Assembly: GCF_020144665.1 (NCBI RefSeq)
Contig: NZ_JAAHBQ010000015.1
Span: forward strand, 37,698 to 101,697
DNA: 64,000 nt
Direction: 5' to 3'
From: Oscillatoria salina IIICB1
Lineage (GTDB): Bacteria; Cyanobacteriota; Cyanobacteriia; Cyanobacteriales; SIO1D9
A program made the position numbers and the translations under genes. Below, piece after piece: positions 9,575 through 18,172 of this stretch; the stretch's first letter is position 1; every line of letters begins with the position of its first letter. The notes beneath the pieces are model-generated. The model worked only from the letters and a program-made list of their open reading frames with translations. It did no database searches and had not been told where the DNA came from.

Positions 9575-9701
9575 TTCAATTTATTGTCATTACGGAGGAA
9601 AAAATAAAAACATAGCTATAGTTATTTATTTCTTCCCGTTCAAATTATTAAGATAAAAAGCGTAAATAATCTCTTACCAGTAACTAATCGCCGATCTAAC
9701 C

Positions 9702-10634
9702 GTGTCTACAAAACTAACCCCTTCAGTTCCTAATCCTGATGCTACTGAACAAATGGAAGAAAAACAGCCAGTTATTACGAAAAAAGGGCGCTTGCAGTGG
9801 CTAGAACCAACAATTTTACTTGCACCTGCTGGTGTTTGGTTACTTTTGTTGTTGGTATTGCCGACTTTAGTTATTTTTGAGTTAAGTTTAGTTGAGGGCA
9901 TACGACCTGGTGATGTAGTTAACCCGGATGGATTGGGTAACTATTTACGTGTCTTTGAACCAGTAAATCTTATAGTCGTGAGGCGATCGCTGTTTTTCGC
10001 GACTGGGACGACGATTATTTGTCTGATTTTTGGTTTTCCTGTGGCTTATTGGTTGGGACAAATGTCGCCTCCGCGCTGGCGTAATTTACTGTTGTTGGGC
10101 TTTATTTTGCCTCTCTGGACTTCTTCGCTACTGCGGACTTATGCTTGGATTACAATTTTACGTCCTACAGGTGTGCTGAATACAATTTTAGGAGCGATTG
10201 GAATACCGGGATTAGATATTCTAAATCGTTCCCCTGCTGTATTAGTCGGAATGGCGTATAGTTATTTACCTTATATGGTGCTAATTCTTTACGCTTCTGT
10301 GGAAAAATTAGACCGACGTTTGTTAGAAGCTTCTGCGGATTTGGGTGCAAATCCCCTGGAAACTTTTTGGAAAGTAACTGTACCGCAAACTTTACCAGGC
10401 ATTGCGGCTGGTTCGCTATTGGTATTTATTACTGGATTAGGAGATTTTGTCGATCCGGAATTGCTTGGGGGGGCGTCAAGTATGACGATCTCTCGCTTAA
10501 TTTATAATCAATTTCTCGGTCCGGCAAGAAATTGGGGCTTTGGATCGGCTTTAAGTATGGTTTTGATTTTTGCTGTCAGTTTGGCGATCGCACTCCTGAT
10601 TAAATATGGCGATCGCTCGGCACCTAAAGCATAA
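9702..10634 (+). CDS. potB: Polyamine ABC transporter permease PotB
   Basis: 310-residue inner-membrane permease of the pot importer with about six transmembrane helices; the first is near residue 35 (ILLAPAGVWLLLLLVLPTLV). The cytoplasmic EAA loop that contacts PotA is ASADLGANPLETFWKVTVPQTLPGI. A hydrophilic 30-residue N-terminus precedes helix 1. The start is GTG 9702; no good Shine-Dalgarno sequence is visible. It follows potD after 127 bases and ends 8 bases from the convergent Uma2 gene. Confidence 0.9.
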   Translation: MSTKLTPSVPNPDATEQMEEKQPVITKKGRLQWLEPTILLAPAGVWLLLLLVLPTLVIFELSLVEGIRPGDVVNPDGLGNYLRVFEPVNLIVVRRSLFFATGTTIICLIFGFPVAYWLGQMSPPRWRNLLLLGFILPLWTSSLLRTYAWITILRPTGVLNTILGAIGIPGLDILNRSPAVLVGMAYSYLPYMVLILYASVEKLDRRLLEASADLGANPLETFWKVTVPQTLPGIAAGSLLVFITGLGDFVDPELLGGASSMTISRLIYNQFLGPARNWGFGSALSMVLIFAVSLAIALLIKYGDRSAPKA

Positions 10635-10642
10635 AAAAGATT

Positions 10643-11362
10643 TTATGTCAAGCTATCTGGCTCGATTCCCAAATTTCTTAATCTTTGAGCTAATCTTTCC
10701 GCCCGTTGCTGGGCTTCTCTTGCTTCTTGCTGGGCTTGAGTTACTTCTGTTTCTGCTTGCTTGACTCTTTCTTCCGGTGTCAGCAATCTATTTCCTGACT
10801 CATCATACCAATACAGCCATTCTCTAGTTATCCCCCCATACGTTCCTCTTTCACAACCAATTCCTAAACCTATTTCTGGTAGCCAAACCGGATTTTCCGG
10901 CTGTAATTGATATTCACCATCAACTAAACGATGTACCTCCAAACGCGGCTTCCGGCGACGCTGAGAAGAATAAATTACATAATACAATACTCCCAACTGA
11001 GCATAATCGGTTTTCTTGCGACTGTATTCGCCGCGATAATTGGCAGAAACAACCTCTAAAGTTAAAATTGGTATTACTTTTTCTACCCAAAGAACATAAC
11101 TAAGGCGTAATTGTTCATCGTAGTATCTTTCCACACCCAAACTTAAAAATCCATCAGGGATAATTGGCGGTTGGTCAGGATGATAATATACACCCATATC
11201 GATTCCAAAAAACCAATCCCAACGCTCTACCCAATTTAGTAATAAAATTGCTTTGAGTAAACCAGGAATCAATTCTTGCAGTTCATTATCCACAGGAGTA
11301 TCGTCAGAATGGGGTAATTCTGCGGCGGTTGGTAAGTTTTGCGGTAAATTCAAGTTGAGCAT
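10643..11362 (-). CDS. Uma2 family (DUF820) restriction-endonuclease-fold protein
   Basis: 239 residues. Resembles the Uma2/DUF820 family, greatly expanded in cyanobacteria, with a PD-(D/E)XK nuclease fold. Candidate metal-site residues lie in PIIPDGFLSLG and ILTLEVVSANYRGEYSRKKTDY. After the core, the C-terminus (EERVKQAETEVTQAQQEA and on) forms a coiled coil that ends in RLRNLGIEPDSL, typical of the longer members. Biological role unknown; some members sit with mobile or toxin-like loci. It lies in inverse orientation between potB and potC, so it interrupts the transporter operon. Confidence 0.85.
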   Translation of the reverse strand: MLNLNLPQNLPTAAELPHSDDTPVDNELQELIPGLLKAILLLNWVERWDWFFGIDMGVYYHPDQPPIIPDGFLSLGVERYYDEQLRLSYVLWVEKVIPILTLEVVSANYRGEYSRKKTDYAQLGVLYYVIYSSQRRRKPRLEVHRLVDGEYQLQPENPVWLPEIGLGIGCERGTYGGITREWLYWYDESGNRLLTPEERVKQAETEVTQAQQEAREAQQRAERLAQRLRNLGIEPDSLT

Positions 11363-11469
11363 CGGAAAATCTTCCTACCAATAACCCTTATTTTAGCTAG
11401 CTTTGCTAGCAAATTTTGCAATTTAGGAATAAATTAAGACTAAATTAAAAGGAAATAGGCGATCGCGTT

Positions 11470-12321
11470 ATGACTGATAAAATTATGTACCAACCACAGG
11501 AAGACGAAGAAATTCCTCTTGAAATGAATAAAGCTAAAACTGGTTTTTCCTGGCAGGTAGTTTTTACTGGTTTAATGTTTTTTTATATGTATCTGCCCAT
11601 TTTGGTACTAACTTTTTATAGTTTTAACGAGGCTACTTATAGTACCAATTGGGAAGGTTTTACTCTGAAATGGTATTCCCAACTGTTTGAGGATGGTAGG
11701 ATTATTCGGGCTTTAGAAAATAGTTTAGTAGTTGCCTTTGCTTCAGTAGCAATTTCGGCAGTTTTAGGGACGATGATGGCTGTAGGTTTAGCTAAATATC
11801 GTTTTCCTGGGAAAACTCTCTACCGAGGTATTTCTTACTTACCTTTAATTGTTCCCGATATTGCGATCGCTGTTGCCACACTTGTCTTTTTAGCAGTAAT
11901 TGGTACTCGTTTAAGTTTGTGGACAATTGTCGCGGCTCATGTCGTATTTTGTCTAGCTTATGTAGCGATCGTCGTTTCTTCACGAATTGCTAATCTCGAT
12001 CCTAACTTAGAAGAAGCGGCTTTGGATTTGGGTGCAACTCCTACTCAAGCTTTTCTGAAAGTTTTGCTTCCGGAATTAACTCCAGCTATTGTTGCTGGTT
12101 GTTTATTATCTTTTGTTCTTAGTTTAGACGACTTTTTAATCGCCAGTTTTACTGCTGGTACGGGTGCAACTACCCTCCCAATGGAAATTTTCAGCCGTAT
12201 TCGTACAGGTGTCAAGCCAGATATTAACGCTCTCAGTGTCTTATTAATTCTTGGTTCGGGTATCATTGCTTTTATCGCTGAATATATCCGTTACCAAGGG
12301 GAAAAAAAGCGTTTTCAGTAA
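11470..12321 (+). CDS. potC: Polyamine ABC transporter permease PotC
   Basis: 283-residue second permease of the pot importer. Transmembrane helices start near residue 25 (WQVVFTGLMFFYMYLPILVL). The EAA loop is EEAALDLGATPTQAFLKVLLPELTPAI, and the last helix is near the C-terminus (ALSVLLILGSGIIAFIAEYI). The ATG at 11470 has AGGAAA about 15 bases upstream, weakly spaced; a second ATG 18 bases on is possible. Because the inverted Uma2 gene separates it from potB, it probably needs its own promoter in the 107-base gap at 11363-11469 (which holds a GCTAGC-ttt-GCTAGC hairpin at 11396-11410) or read-through. Confidence 0.9.
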   Translation: MTDKIMYQPQEDEEIPLEMNKAKTGFSWQVVFTGLMFFYMYLPILVLTFYSFNEATYSTNWEGFTLKWYSQLFEDGRIIRALENSLVVAFASVAISAVLGTMMAVGLAKYRFPGKTLYRGISYLPLIVPDIAIAVATLVFLAVIGTRLSLWTIVAAHVVFCLAYVAIVVSSRIANLDPNLEEAALDLGATPTQAFLKVLLPELTPAIVAGCLLSFVLSLDDFLIASFTAGTGATTLPMEIFSRIRTGVKPDINALSVLLILGSGIIAFIAEYIRYQGEKKRFQ

Positions 12322-12330
12322 TTGGGGATT

Positions 12331-12526
12331 GGGGTTTTCAGTTACCAGTAATCAGTTATCAGTGACCAGTTATCAGTTATGAGTAGGGATTGGGAGAGAA
12401 GGAAGAGGGGGAATTCAGTTATCAGTAGATATTGGAGACAAGGAACAGGGGGAATAGGGGGGAGACAAGGGAGAGGGGGTGGATAAACTGGTAACTGTTC
12501 ACTGGTAACTGTTCACTGAAAACCCC
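12331..12526. repeat. MITE-like element with 12-bp terminal inverted repeats
   Basis: GGGGTTTTCAGT at 12331-12342 is the perfect inverse of ACTGAAAACCCC at 12515-12526. Between them lie degenerate short repeats (CAGTTATCAGT types on the left, GGTAACTGTTCACT types on the right) and purine-rich GGGGGAATAGGGGGGAG tracts. No coding potential. Similar decayed sequence occurs at 56206-56243 and around 4675-4715. Confidence 0.6.
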
Positions 12527-12541
12527 AGTCACCAGTCCCAA

Positions 12542-13504
12542 TTAAACAAGCTTCAGATCGGGATATCCAGCCAAAATATCATCAGTGGTTAAAGTATCAC
12601 CTTCAGCTTGGGGAGTCCACAGAACTTCCACAGCAAGAAGGCGATCGCTACCAACTCCACCAATTTCTCGTAACGCTTGACGTAAGTCATCGGCGCTATT
12701 AATCTGCGGTAAGTCGAGTTTTCCTTCGACACCAACTACCACGGTAACAACAATATATTCTCCTGGTTCTTGGGGAATTTGGGTTGCTAATTCGCCGTTA
12801 CCTTGATTTAATGCTGGTTTAGAGGCTTGTCTGAGTTGACCTTCAACGTTAGAAAGTGTTTCTTCGGTAAACTTACTGCGTTCACCTAAAGCTAACTGAT
12901 TAAATTTAGCTTCTGCTGAATCTAAATTAGCGAGATCGGATTCAGTTGCACCATAAACCCAATATTCCGGGTGACGCAATAAAGCCAAACTTGCTTCTTG
13001 TAAGACTAAAGCACGACCCGCAGCAGTATCGGTATTAGCAGTACGTCCGAGATCGTTTAACTCTTTTTGTAGGTTACGAGCATCGGATAAAAGCCCCACT
13101 TGTACTTTAGCGACAGAAACTTTCGGGTTGCTGTAACTAATTGCACCATCGCCACCAGAAATACCGCTATTGCGGAAACTGCGAACAATAAAATTGGCGA
13201 TCGCCAAAAATATCAAAATTGTAAATAGCCCGCCAAATCCCCCTCCAATCCCGAAGAAGGGAAACAAAAACGGAAAGCCAAATCCGCCTCCCGGATAGCC
13301 GTAGCCACCTCCTGGGGCGCGATAACCACCGCCTGGAGGAGAATAAGTCCGACTTGGTGCGCGGAATGAACCGCCACCAATACGCCCGCCACTTCTGGCA
13401 GCTAAAGCATCTGGGGCGTGAGAAAATACGAGTGTGAAAATCAGTCCAACGACTAACAAAGATTTTAAAAGCGGTTTAAATTTGGGAAGTAGTTTCTTTA
13501 GCAT
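12542..13504 (-). CDS. DUF1517 membrane protein (FLAP1-like)
   Basis: 320 residues. An N-terminal signal/anchor (LLVVGLIFTLVFSHAPDALA, residues 16-35) is followed by a Gly/Pro/Tyr-rich stretch (about 38-75), a hydrophobic segment (about 76-110, FLFPFFGIGGGFGGLFTILI) and the DUF1517 domain (VSAKVQ-like start KVSVAKVQVGLLSDARNLQ to the C-terminus, including EYIVVTVVVGVEGKL). Family knowledge: the Arabidopsis DUF1517 protein FLAP1 is a thylakoid/envelope protein needed for adjustment of photoprotection in fluctuating light. A related role here is inference. Confidence 0.85.
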   Translation of the reverse strand: MLKKLLPKFKPLLKSLLVVGLIFTLVFSHAPDALAARSGGRIGGGSFRAPSRTYSPPGGGYRAPGGGYGYPGGGFGFPFLFPFFGIGGGFGGLFTILIFLAIANFIVRSFRNSGISGGDGAISYSNPKVSVAKVQVGLLSDARNLQKELNDLGRTANTDTAAGRALVLQEASLALLRHPEYWVYGATESDLANLDSAEAKFNQLALGERSKFTEETLSNVEGQLRQASKPALNQGNGELATQIPQEPGEYIVVTVVVGVEGKLDLPQINSADDLRQALREIGGVGSDRLLAVEVLWTPQAEGDTLTTDDILAGYPDLKLV

Positions 13505-13718
13505 CTGAATATTTGCGCTTAACCGAACTGAAATAATACCTTAACGACAATTCGGGCAAGAAAACACCTCTCTCCCGATAAGTCTTAAGATTTAGAAGCG
13601 GTTAACTGACGGTAATTTCGCCCTACCCGCTACAGTTCTTAATTTATCTCAATAAAGAGGGCTTCTGCCGACGGCTTATTCATGAGGAAAACCGAACCAG
13701 ATCTGAGAATTACCTCAT

Positions 13719-13940
13719 TCAGCCACCACCAACAATGGTAACGATTTCCAAGCGATCGCCTTGCTGTATTTGTGTATCTGACCAATTTTGCCGATGCAAA
13801 ATCTCGCCATTGTACTCCACTGCCACCAAACGCGGATTAAAATTTAGTTGCTGTAGCAGTTCCGGCAAACTAATTTGGGCGTTACAGGTAACAGGATCGC
13901 CGTTAACTTGGAGAGTAACTTGTTTTGTAGCTTCAGACAT
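13719..13940 (-). CDS. thiS: Sulfur carrier protein ThiS
   Basis: 73-residue ubiquitin-fold sulfur carrier for thiazole synthesis. Family features: QVNGDPVTCN, LPELLQQLNFNPRLVAVEYNGEILHR, and the C-terminal glycine tail (IVTIVGGG) that is adenylated and thiocarboxylated. Its ATG overlaps the stop of thiE in a TAATG, so translation is coupled. Downstream, 214 bases separate it from the DUF1517 gene. ThiG and ThiF are not in the window. Confidence 0.93.
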   Translation of the reverse strand: MSEATKQVTLQVNGDPVTCNAQISLPELLQQLNFNPRLVAVEYNGEILHRQNWSDTQIQQGDRLEIVTIVGGG

Positions 13941-15013
13941 TAACTTTTTGCTTCTAAACGACGGAGAGTTTGTCTTTTCGTTAGTTGAGAGAGAAAATAT
14001 TGAGTTACTAAGCCTGGTTGTTCTGCTTGCATAATCGCACGAACAACAGCTACTCGTGTCGCCCCAGCATTTAAAACATCATTTAAATTATTTGGATCTA
14101 TACCACCGATCGCAAACCAAGGGATAGGAGAATTTTGGGCAGCATGGCGAATATAATCAAAGCCAGTAGCCGCTTTTCCCTGCTTAGTTGGCGTTTCATA
14201 AACAGGTCCAACACCAATATAATCCGCACCTTCAGCGATCGCTTTTTGCATTTCTTCAGGATTTGTCGTCGAACGACCGATAATTTTTCTTGAGCCTAAC
14301 AAATGTCTTGCGAGTGCAATTGGTATATCTTGTTGTCCCAAATGAACTCCATCAGCATCCACAGCGATCGCTAAATCCGGGCGATCGTTAATAATAAATA
14401 AAGCTCCGTAGTGATGGCACAACTGACGTAATTTTCTCGCTTGAGCTAGTTTTACTGTATCGTCAGCTTCTTTATGGCGATATTGAACTAAACTTAATCC
14501 CCCTTGCAGCGCCGCTTCTACAACACTAAACAATTGTTCCGAAGGAGAAGTTACCAAATACAGCAAAGCATTTTTAAGCTGCTGGTGGCGTGGATAAGCT
14601 AATAAACTACTTTCGAGACTATAAACTCGATAGCGCAGTTGCTTACAGGCTGTTCCCATCTGCGGTTTATACAGCTTCCCATATTCTTCCAAAACCCGCA
14701 AAGCTTCCTCAATCCGACACAAATTCGCCTGTAACAATTGGTCAAGACTCGAACGTTGTTCTTCCCTCGGATGAGATAATTCTGTACCAGGATCGCCCGG
14801 AGTATCTCGCGCTGCTCGTAACTCCGAAGTATGCCAACTGGCTAACTCTTGGCGCATTTCCTTACATTCGAGTGCCATTGGACTCGACTCTAGCCCAAAA
14901 CGACACCATTCCTCAACAATCCGCAAACCTTCCCTAGCACGGTCTAGATTAGCATCGAGAATACGATAAATTGCTCGTTCTTGTCCTCTACCCTGGTTAT
15001 ATTGTTCGCCCAT
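13940..15013 (-). CDS. thiE: Thiamine-phosphate synthase with N-terminal ThiD2-like domain
   Basis: Couples the pyrimidine and thiazole halves to make thiamine phosphate. Start set at the ATG at 15013 (357 aa, MGEQYNQGRGQERAIYRILD) because GGGGAG lies 9 bases upstream; an in-frame ATG at 15058 would add 15 residues. The N-terminal 140 residues (LDRAREGLRIVEEWCRF, LRVLEEYGKLYK) form the helical domain called ThiD2 in some bacteria, an alternative pyrimidine-phosphate kinase by family knowledge. The C-terminal half is ThiE: LVQYRHKEADDTVKLAQ, FIINDRPDLAIAVDADGVHLGQQD, IIGRSTTNPEEM, YIGVGPVYETPTKQ, WFAIGGID. No TPP riboswitch was recognised upstream. Confidence 0.92.
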   Translation of the reverse strand: MGEQYNQGRGQERAIYRILDANLDRAREGLRIVEEWCRFGLESSPMALECKEMRQELASWHTSELRAARDTPGDPGTELSHPREEQRSSLDQLLQANLCRIEEALRVLEEYGKLYKPQMGTACKQLRYRVYSLESSLLAYPRHQQLKNALLYLVTSPSEQLFSVVEAALQGGLSLVQYRHKEADDTVKLAQARKLRQLCHHYGALFIINDRPDLAIAVDADGVHLGQQDIPIALARHLLGSRKIIGRSTTNPEEMQKAIAEGADYIGVGPVYETPTKQGKAATGFDYIRHAAQNSPIPWFAIGGIDPNNLNDVLNAGATRVAVVRAIMQAEQPGLVTQYFLSQLTKRQTLRRLEAKS

Positions 15014-15135
15014 CGCCAAAAACTCCCCTAAGTGCGATCCAAAAATAGCGATCGTCATTGTTACTTTATTTTTTCACTGCTACAGCAGGATCAAAGCTAA
15101 AGTTAAATTTTCAGTCTATATAGGAGTCAATATAC

Positions 15136-15759
15136 ATGACCTTTACCTGCTCTGAACTACTGGAAAAACATCCTCAAGCTTGGCAACAAGCTACGGTACA
15201 CCCTTTTTTGGCAGGATGCAAGTCTGGCACAATTCAAGATTCTCAGTTTGATACTTGGCTGGTACAAGATTATTTGTTTGTGATTGAGTTTACTCGCTTT
15301 GTGGCACGAGTTTTAGCCAACGCTCCTGCGGATAATTTTGAGATAATTTTAGGGGGGTTAAGTGCTTTAAAAGCCGAACTGAATTGGTTTCAAACTCAAG
15401 CAAAAGAACGAAAATTAACTCTAGAAACTGACAAACAGCCTACTTGTCAAGAATACTGTGAGTATCTCGAAGAACTGGCTGATAAATCTTATCCGGTGCA
15501 AGCGACAGCATTTTGGGCGATCGAACTGGCTTATAATCAAGCTTGGCAGCTACCCGGAAAAATGAGTCCAGCTTATCAAGAGTTTAGCGATCGCTGGGGT
15601 AATCCTGATTTTACTGAATATGTTCAATTCCTGGAAAAACAAGCAGATCGAGCTTTATTTACTGCTAAGCCATCCGAACAACAGCAAGCACAAGTAGCTT
15701 TTCTCCAAATAGCTCATTTAGAAAAAGACTTCTGGCAAATGGCTTTTAATGCCAGCTAG
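15136..15759 (+). CDS. tenA: TenA family protein (thiaminase II-like, thiamine salvage)
   Basis: 207-residue all-helical TenA/THI-4 family protein, likely an aminopyrimidine aminohydrolase or related salvage enzyme. Features: TVHPFLAGCKSGTIQDSQFDTWLVQDYLFVIEF, ELNWFQTQAKER and FWAIELAYNQAW. It resembles the TenA_E-type variant, but the subtype was not established. The ATG at 15136 has AGGAG 13 bases upstream (15122-15126), rather far. Divergent from thiE across 122 bases, a context that supports thiamine metabolism. Confidence 0.88.
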   Translation: MTFTCSELLEKHPQAWQQATVHPFLAGCKSGTIQDSQFDTWLVQDYLFVIEFTRFVARVLANAPADNFEIILGGLSALKAELNWFQTQAKERKLTLETDKQPTCQEYCEYLEELADKSYPVQATAFWAIELAYNQAWQLPGKMSPAYQEFSDRWGNPDFTEYVQFLEKQADRALFTAKPSEQQQAQVAFLQIAHLEKDFWQMAFNAS

Positions 15760-15768
15760 ACAATTCAA

Positions 15769-15853
15769 CGGAGAGGGAGAGATTCGAACTCTCGGAGCCT
15801 TTCGGCTCACCCGATTTCAAGTCGGGCGCAATCGACCACTCTGCCACCTCTCC
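15769..15853 (-). tRNA. tRNA-Ser(UGA)
   Basis: 85-base class II tRNA. The acceptor stem GGAGAGG (15853 downwards) pairs with CCTCTCC, with discriminator G at 15769. The anticodon arm is CCCGA-CTTGAAA-TCGGG with anticodon TGA (complement of 15817-15819). A variable arm AGCCGAAAGGCT marks serine, and the T-loop is GTTCGAATC. CCA is not encoded. The gene lies between tenA and the phosphoesterase. Confidence 0.96.
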
Positions 15854-15875
15854 AAGGTTAAGTATATTTATCATA

Positions 15876-16793
15876 TCAAACCGTCGAAACTTCTTGAATC
15901 TGATAAAGAATTTCTTTGGAGACGATACTGAAATCTGATTTTAGCCAAATCAGCGAAATCTCTGTAACTACGCGATTTGACAAGCTAACAATCGAGAAAT
16001 TCCGTAGTTTCTCATCTTCGTTGGTAATAATTCTGGGTACGCGGGCAGAATTAAGATAAACGGTTCCCTGAGTATCTTGATTAACGATCGTGCGTAATCT
16101 TTCCTCAGTATGGCGCAGCCGATGGTGCATATGACCGAAAGTAACTAAAGGTATATTTTTCCCGAAAGAACGCACTTTCGCGATCGCTTCTGTCAAATCG
16201 GGGTCGCCAAAATCACCACCTTGAGGATTCCAGTCTCGTCCACAAGTATCTTCTGGTTTGTCTCCTAAACCTGCTGGACCGTTGTGACCAAGAAAAATCA
16301 CTGTATCATACATCGTAGATTCCGCCGCAGCCACAATTCGCATCGTCGATTCAGCAAAATTATTCACGTTGTAGCGCGATTGGTAAAATTCTTTGCTTCT
16401 CCACTCAGAACCACCCCAAGTAAAAGGACGACTCCCTACCACCGATAATTGTAACTGAGGCAAATCTAACTTACCGTAGCCTACATGAGCTTCACCCAAC
16501 AAATCTAGCTGTTGTTGTACCCAATCTTCGCTGCTATGGTCATAAGGACTGCGCTTGCGACCCCAATTAGTTGCAGTATACCAAGCATCATGATTACCCA
16601 TCACTGCGGCTTTAGGAAGAGTCAGATTAGCGATCGCGCGGACAACTTCTACCGACTCATTCCCAAAATCGCCGACAAATAAGACTAGATCGACACCTAG
16701 ATGTTTTAAGGCTAATTCATCTTCTGGTTCCCACTGCTCGTGTACATCCCCAACCACAGCAATTTTTATCTGCTGATTTTCGCGATCGCTCAT
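15876..16793 (-). CDS. TIGR04168-type metallophosphoesterase
   Basis: 305-residue calcineurin-like phosphoesterase of a family shared by cyanobacteria and plants. Metal-binding motifs in order: GDVHEQW (about 15-21), VGDFGNESVEVV, AVMGNHDAWY, FLGHNGPAGLG and TFGHMHHRLRH. No signal peptide, so cytoplasmic. The insertion after GNHD (TNWGRKRSPYDHSSEDW) is characteristic of this subfamily as I remember it. Substrate unknown. It ends 22 bases from the tRNA-Ser gene on the same strand. Confidence 0.9.
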   Translation of the reverse strand: MSDRENQQIKIAVVGDVHEQWEPEDELALKHLGVDLVLFVGDFGNESVEVVRAIANLTLPKAAVMGNHDAWYTATNWGRKRSPYDHSSEDWVQQQLDLLGEAHVGYGKLDLPQLQLSVVGSRPFTWGGSEWRSKEFYQSRYNVNNFAESTMRIVAAAESTMYDTVIFLGHNGPAGLGDKPEDTCGRDWNPQGGDFGDPDLTEAIAKVRSFGKNIPLVTFGHMHHRLRHTEERLRTIVNQDTQGTVYLNSARVPRIITNEDEKLRNFSIVSLSNRVVTEISLIWLKSDFSIVSKEILYQIQEVSTV

Positions 16794-17160
16794 AAAAGTC
16801 CCCCTCTGGTGTTCCTTTTCTAGGATAAAAGGTCTGAGCTAGCGATCGGGGAGGACTTGACAGTAATTTATAAACCCATTACTGTCAAGTATACTAACTT
16901 AGTATTGCCAAAAAGAACAAATATTATCTTCTTAAGAAAGGTAAATCTCTACACCAACAGTTGTAGGAATCGTAGTTTATAATCGAAGCAACAGCATATT
17001 ATTTTACAATCAAAACCGTCATAAATCAGGTTTAGGCACTGCCAACTTATTTGCTATCTTGCCAAATTTGCCTCTCAGCCATAAAGACTTAGTGGGCGCG
17101 GATTTTAGGATGCGCTGTAGCGTACCTTAAATTCGTGTAAATAATTGAAAATACCTAACC
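16794..17160. other. Divergent intergenic region
   Basis: 367 bases between the phosphoesterase and an unknown membrane protein. It contains one long perfect inverted repeat (16855-16890). No gene or RNA family was recognised in the rest. Confidence 0.5.
16855..16890. promoter_or_regulatory. 13-bp perfect inverted repeat, possible operator
   Basis: ACTTGACAGTAAT at 16855-16867 and its exact inverse at 16878-16890 flank a 10-base loop. It contains TTGACA in both orientations and lies 62 bases upstream of the phosphoesterase start, next to TATACT (16890-16895). A regulator-binding palindrome or a bidirectional promoter element is more likely than a terminator, since no T tract follows. Confidence 0.45.
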
Positions 17161-18042
17161 ATGAAATACCTTCTGAATGCTTTTTTAAAAGCTAGTGTAG
17201 AAAATCCTTTTTTTCGAGGCTATACTAGCACCAACCACGTCTTTGCCAACGAACGCTTAAAAATTTTACACGAGCGCGCAGAGTTTTATCGACAGGAAAT
17301 AGAAAAACTTCAAAAACACATAAACTCTAATTACGGAGGTACTCGTTGGATAGAAGCTTCAGCGCATTTAGATGCAGCAGAGATTTCTGGCAATCCGAAT
17401 CTTTATCACTTATGCAGAAAAATAGAACAATTAGCTGATAAAAAAGCACAAGTAGAACAAAAAATAGCCAAAATAAACAAAAAAGAAAAACGCAAAAAGT
17501 ATGAAATAGCCAAAGTAAAAAGAAAGCAGGAGGGTAAACAAAGTTTATTAGATAAGATTGATAATATAGTAGTTTTTATTCGAGTTTGGTCGAGAAGAAT
17601 TTTGATTCTTTTTGTTATTATTTTAGGATTAAAAACTTGTCTTGCGCAAACTCAAAATCAAACGGAGTGGGAGTATAAAACTGGCATGATTTCTAGTAAT
17701 GTTCTAGTGAGTCAAGACGGAAATTTAAAAATTAGGCAGTTGCGATCTTATCAAGAAGCTTGTGTCACTGGAAAACCAAGTGACTCTTATTACCTTAAAG
17801 ATGGTGTAAGTGGCGTATTGTATCCCAGTCAGTGCGGTCAATATGGTGGGGATATTGCGGAATATAAGTTTATCGATATCGGTGGTAATGAAAGATGTAC
17901 GGGAAAAGCGGTAATTGGATTAGGAGAAAGAGAAGCAGAAGCTGTAACCTTTTGGGAAATTGAAGATGCAGTTTCAGGTCACGTTTGTAGCACTATAGGG
18001 AAAACTTATGAAATAAAAATGCACTCTCTGGAAATAAAGTAA
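17161..18042 (+). CDS. Unknown coiled-coil protein with one membrane helix
   Basis: 293 residues, no family recognised. Residues 30-135 are highly charged and helical (ERLKILHERAEFYRQEIEKL, then KAQVEQKIAKINKKEKRKKY), predicting coiled coil. A single hydrophobic helix follows at about 143-160 (ILILFVIILGLKTCLAQ), then an outer domain with four to five cysteines (YQEACVTGK, SQCGQYG, ERCTGK, GHVCST) that could form disulfides. Topology with the coiled coil inside and the Cys-rich domain outside is inferred. The sequence is AT-rich compared with neighbours. Start ATG 17161. Confidence 0.65.
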   Translation: MKYLLNAFLKASVENPFFRGYTSTNHVFANERLKILHERAEFYRQEIEKLQKHINSNYGGTRWIEASAHLDAAEISGNPNLYHLCRKIEQLADKKAQVEQKIAKINKKEKRKKYEIAKVKRKQEGKQSLLDKIDNIVVFIRVWSRRILILFVIILGLKTCLAQTQNQTEWEYKTGMISSNVLVSQDGNLKIRQLRSYQEACVTGKPSDSYYLKDGVSGVLYPSQCGQYGGDIAEYKFIDIGGNERCTGKAVIGLGEREAEAVTFWEIEDAVSGHVCSTIGKTYEIKMHSLEIK

Positions 18043-18172
18043 TAGTTAACAATTATCTTTTGTGTGTTTAAGAAAGAAATACATATCTGCTTGCCAAATA
18101 CTTGTCAATATCTAGTGAATAGTATTTTGCTTTCATAGAGCGATTGATAAATAAATTAAAGGATGATTAATT

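Noticed and set aside
12322..12541. Possible CRISPR or iteron array of GTTATCAGT units
   Set aside because: Units are short, degenerate and irregularly spaced; better explained as a decayed MITE-like repeat.
15014..15135. TPP riboswitch before thiE or tenA
   Set aside because: The conserved CTGAGA and ACCTGA...GATAATGCCAGCG parts were not found on either strand.
15749..15931. 60-codon open frame reading GEGEIRTLGAFRLTRFQVG
   Set aside because: This is the reverse strand of tRNA-Ser(UGA), a well-known false protein.
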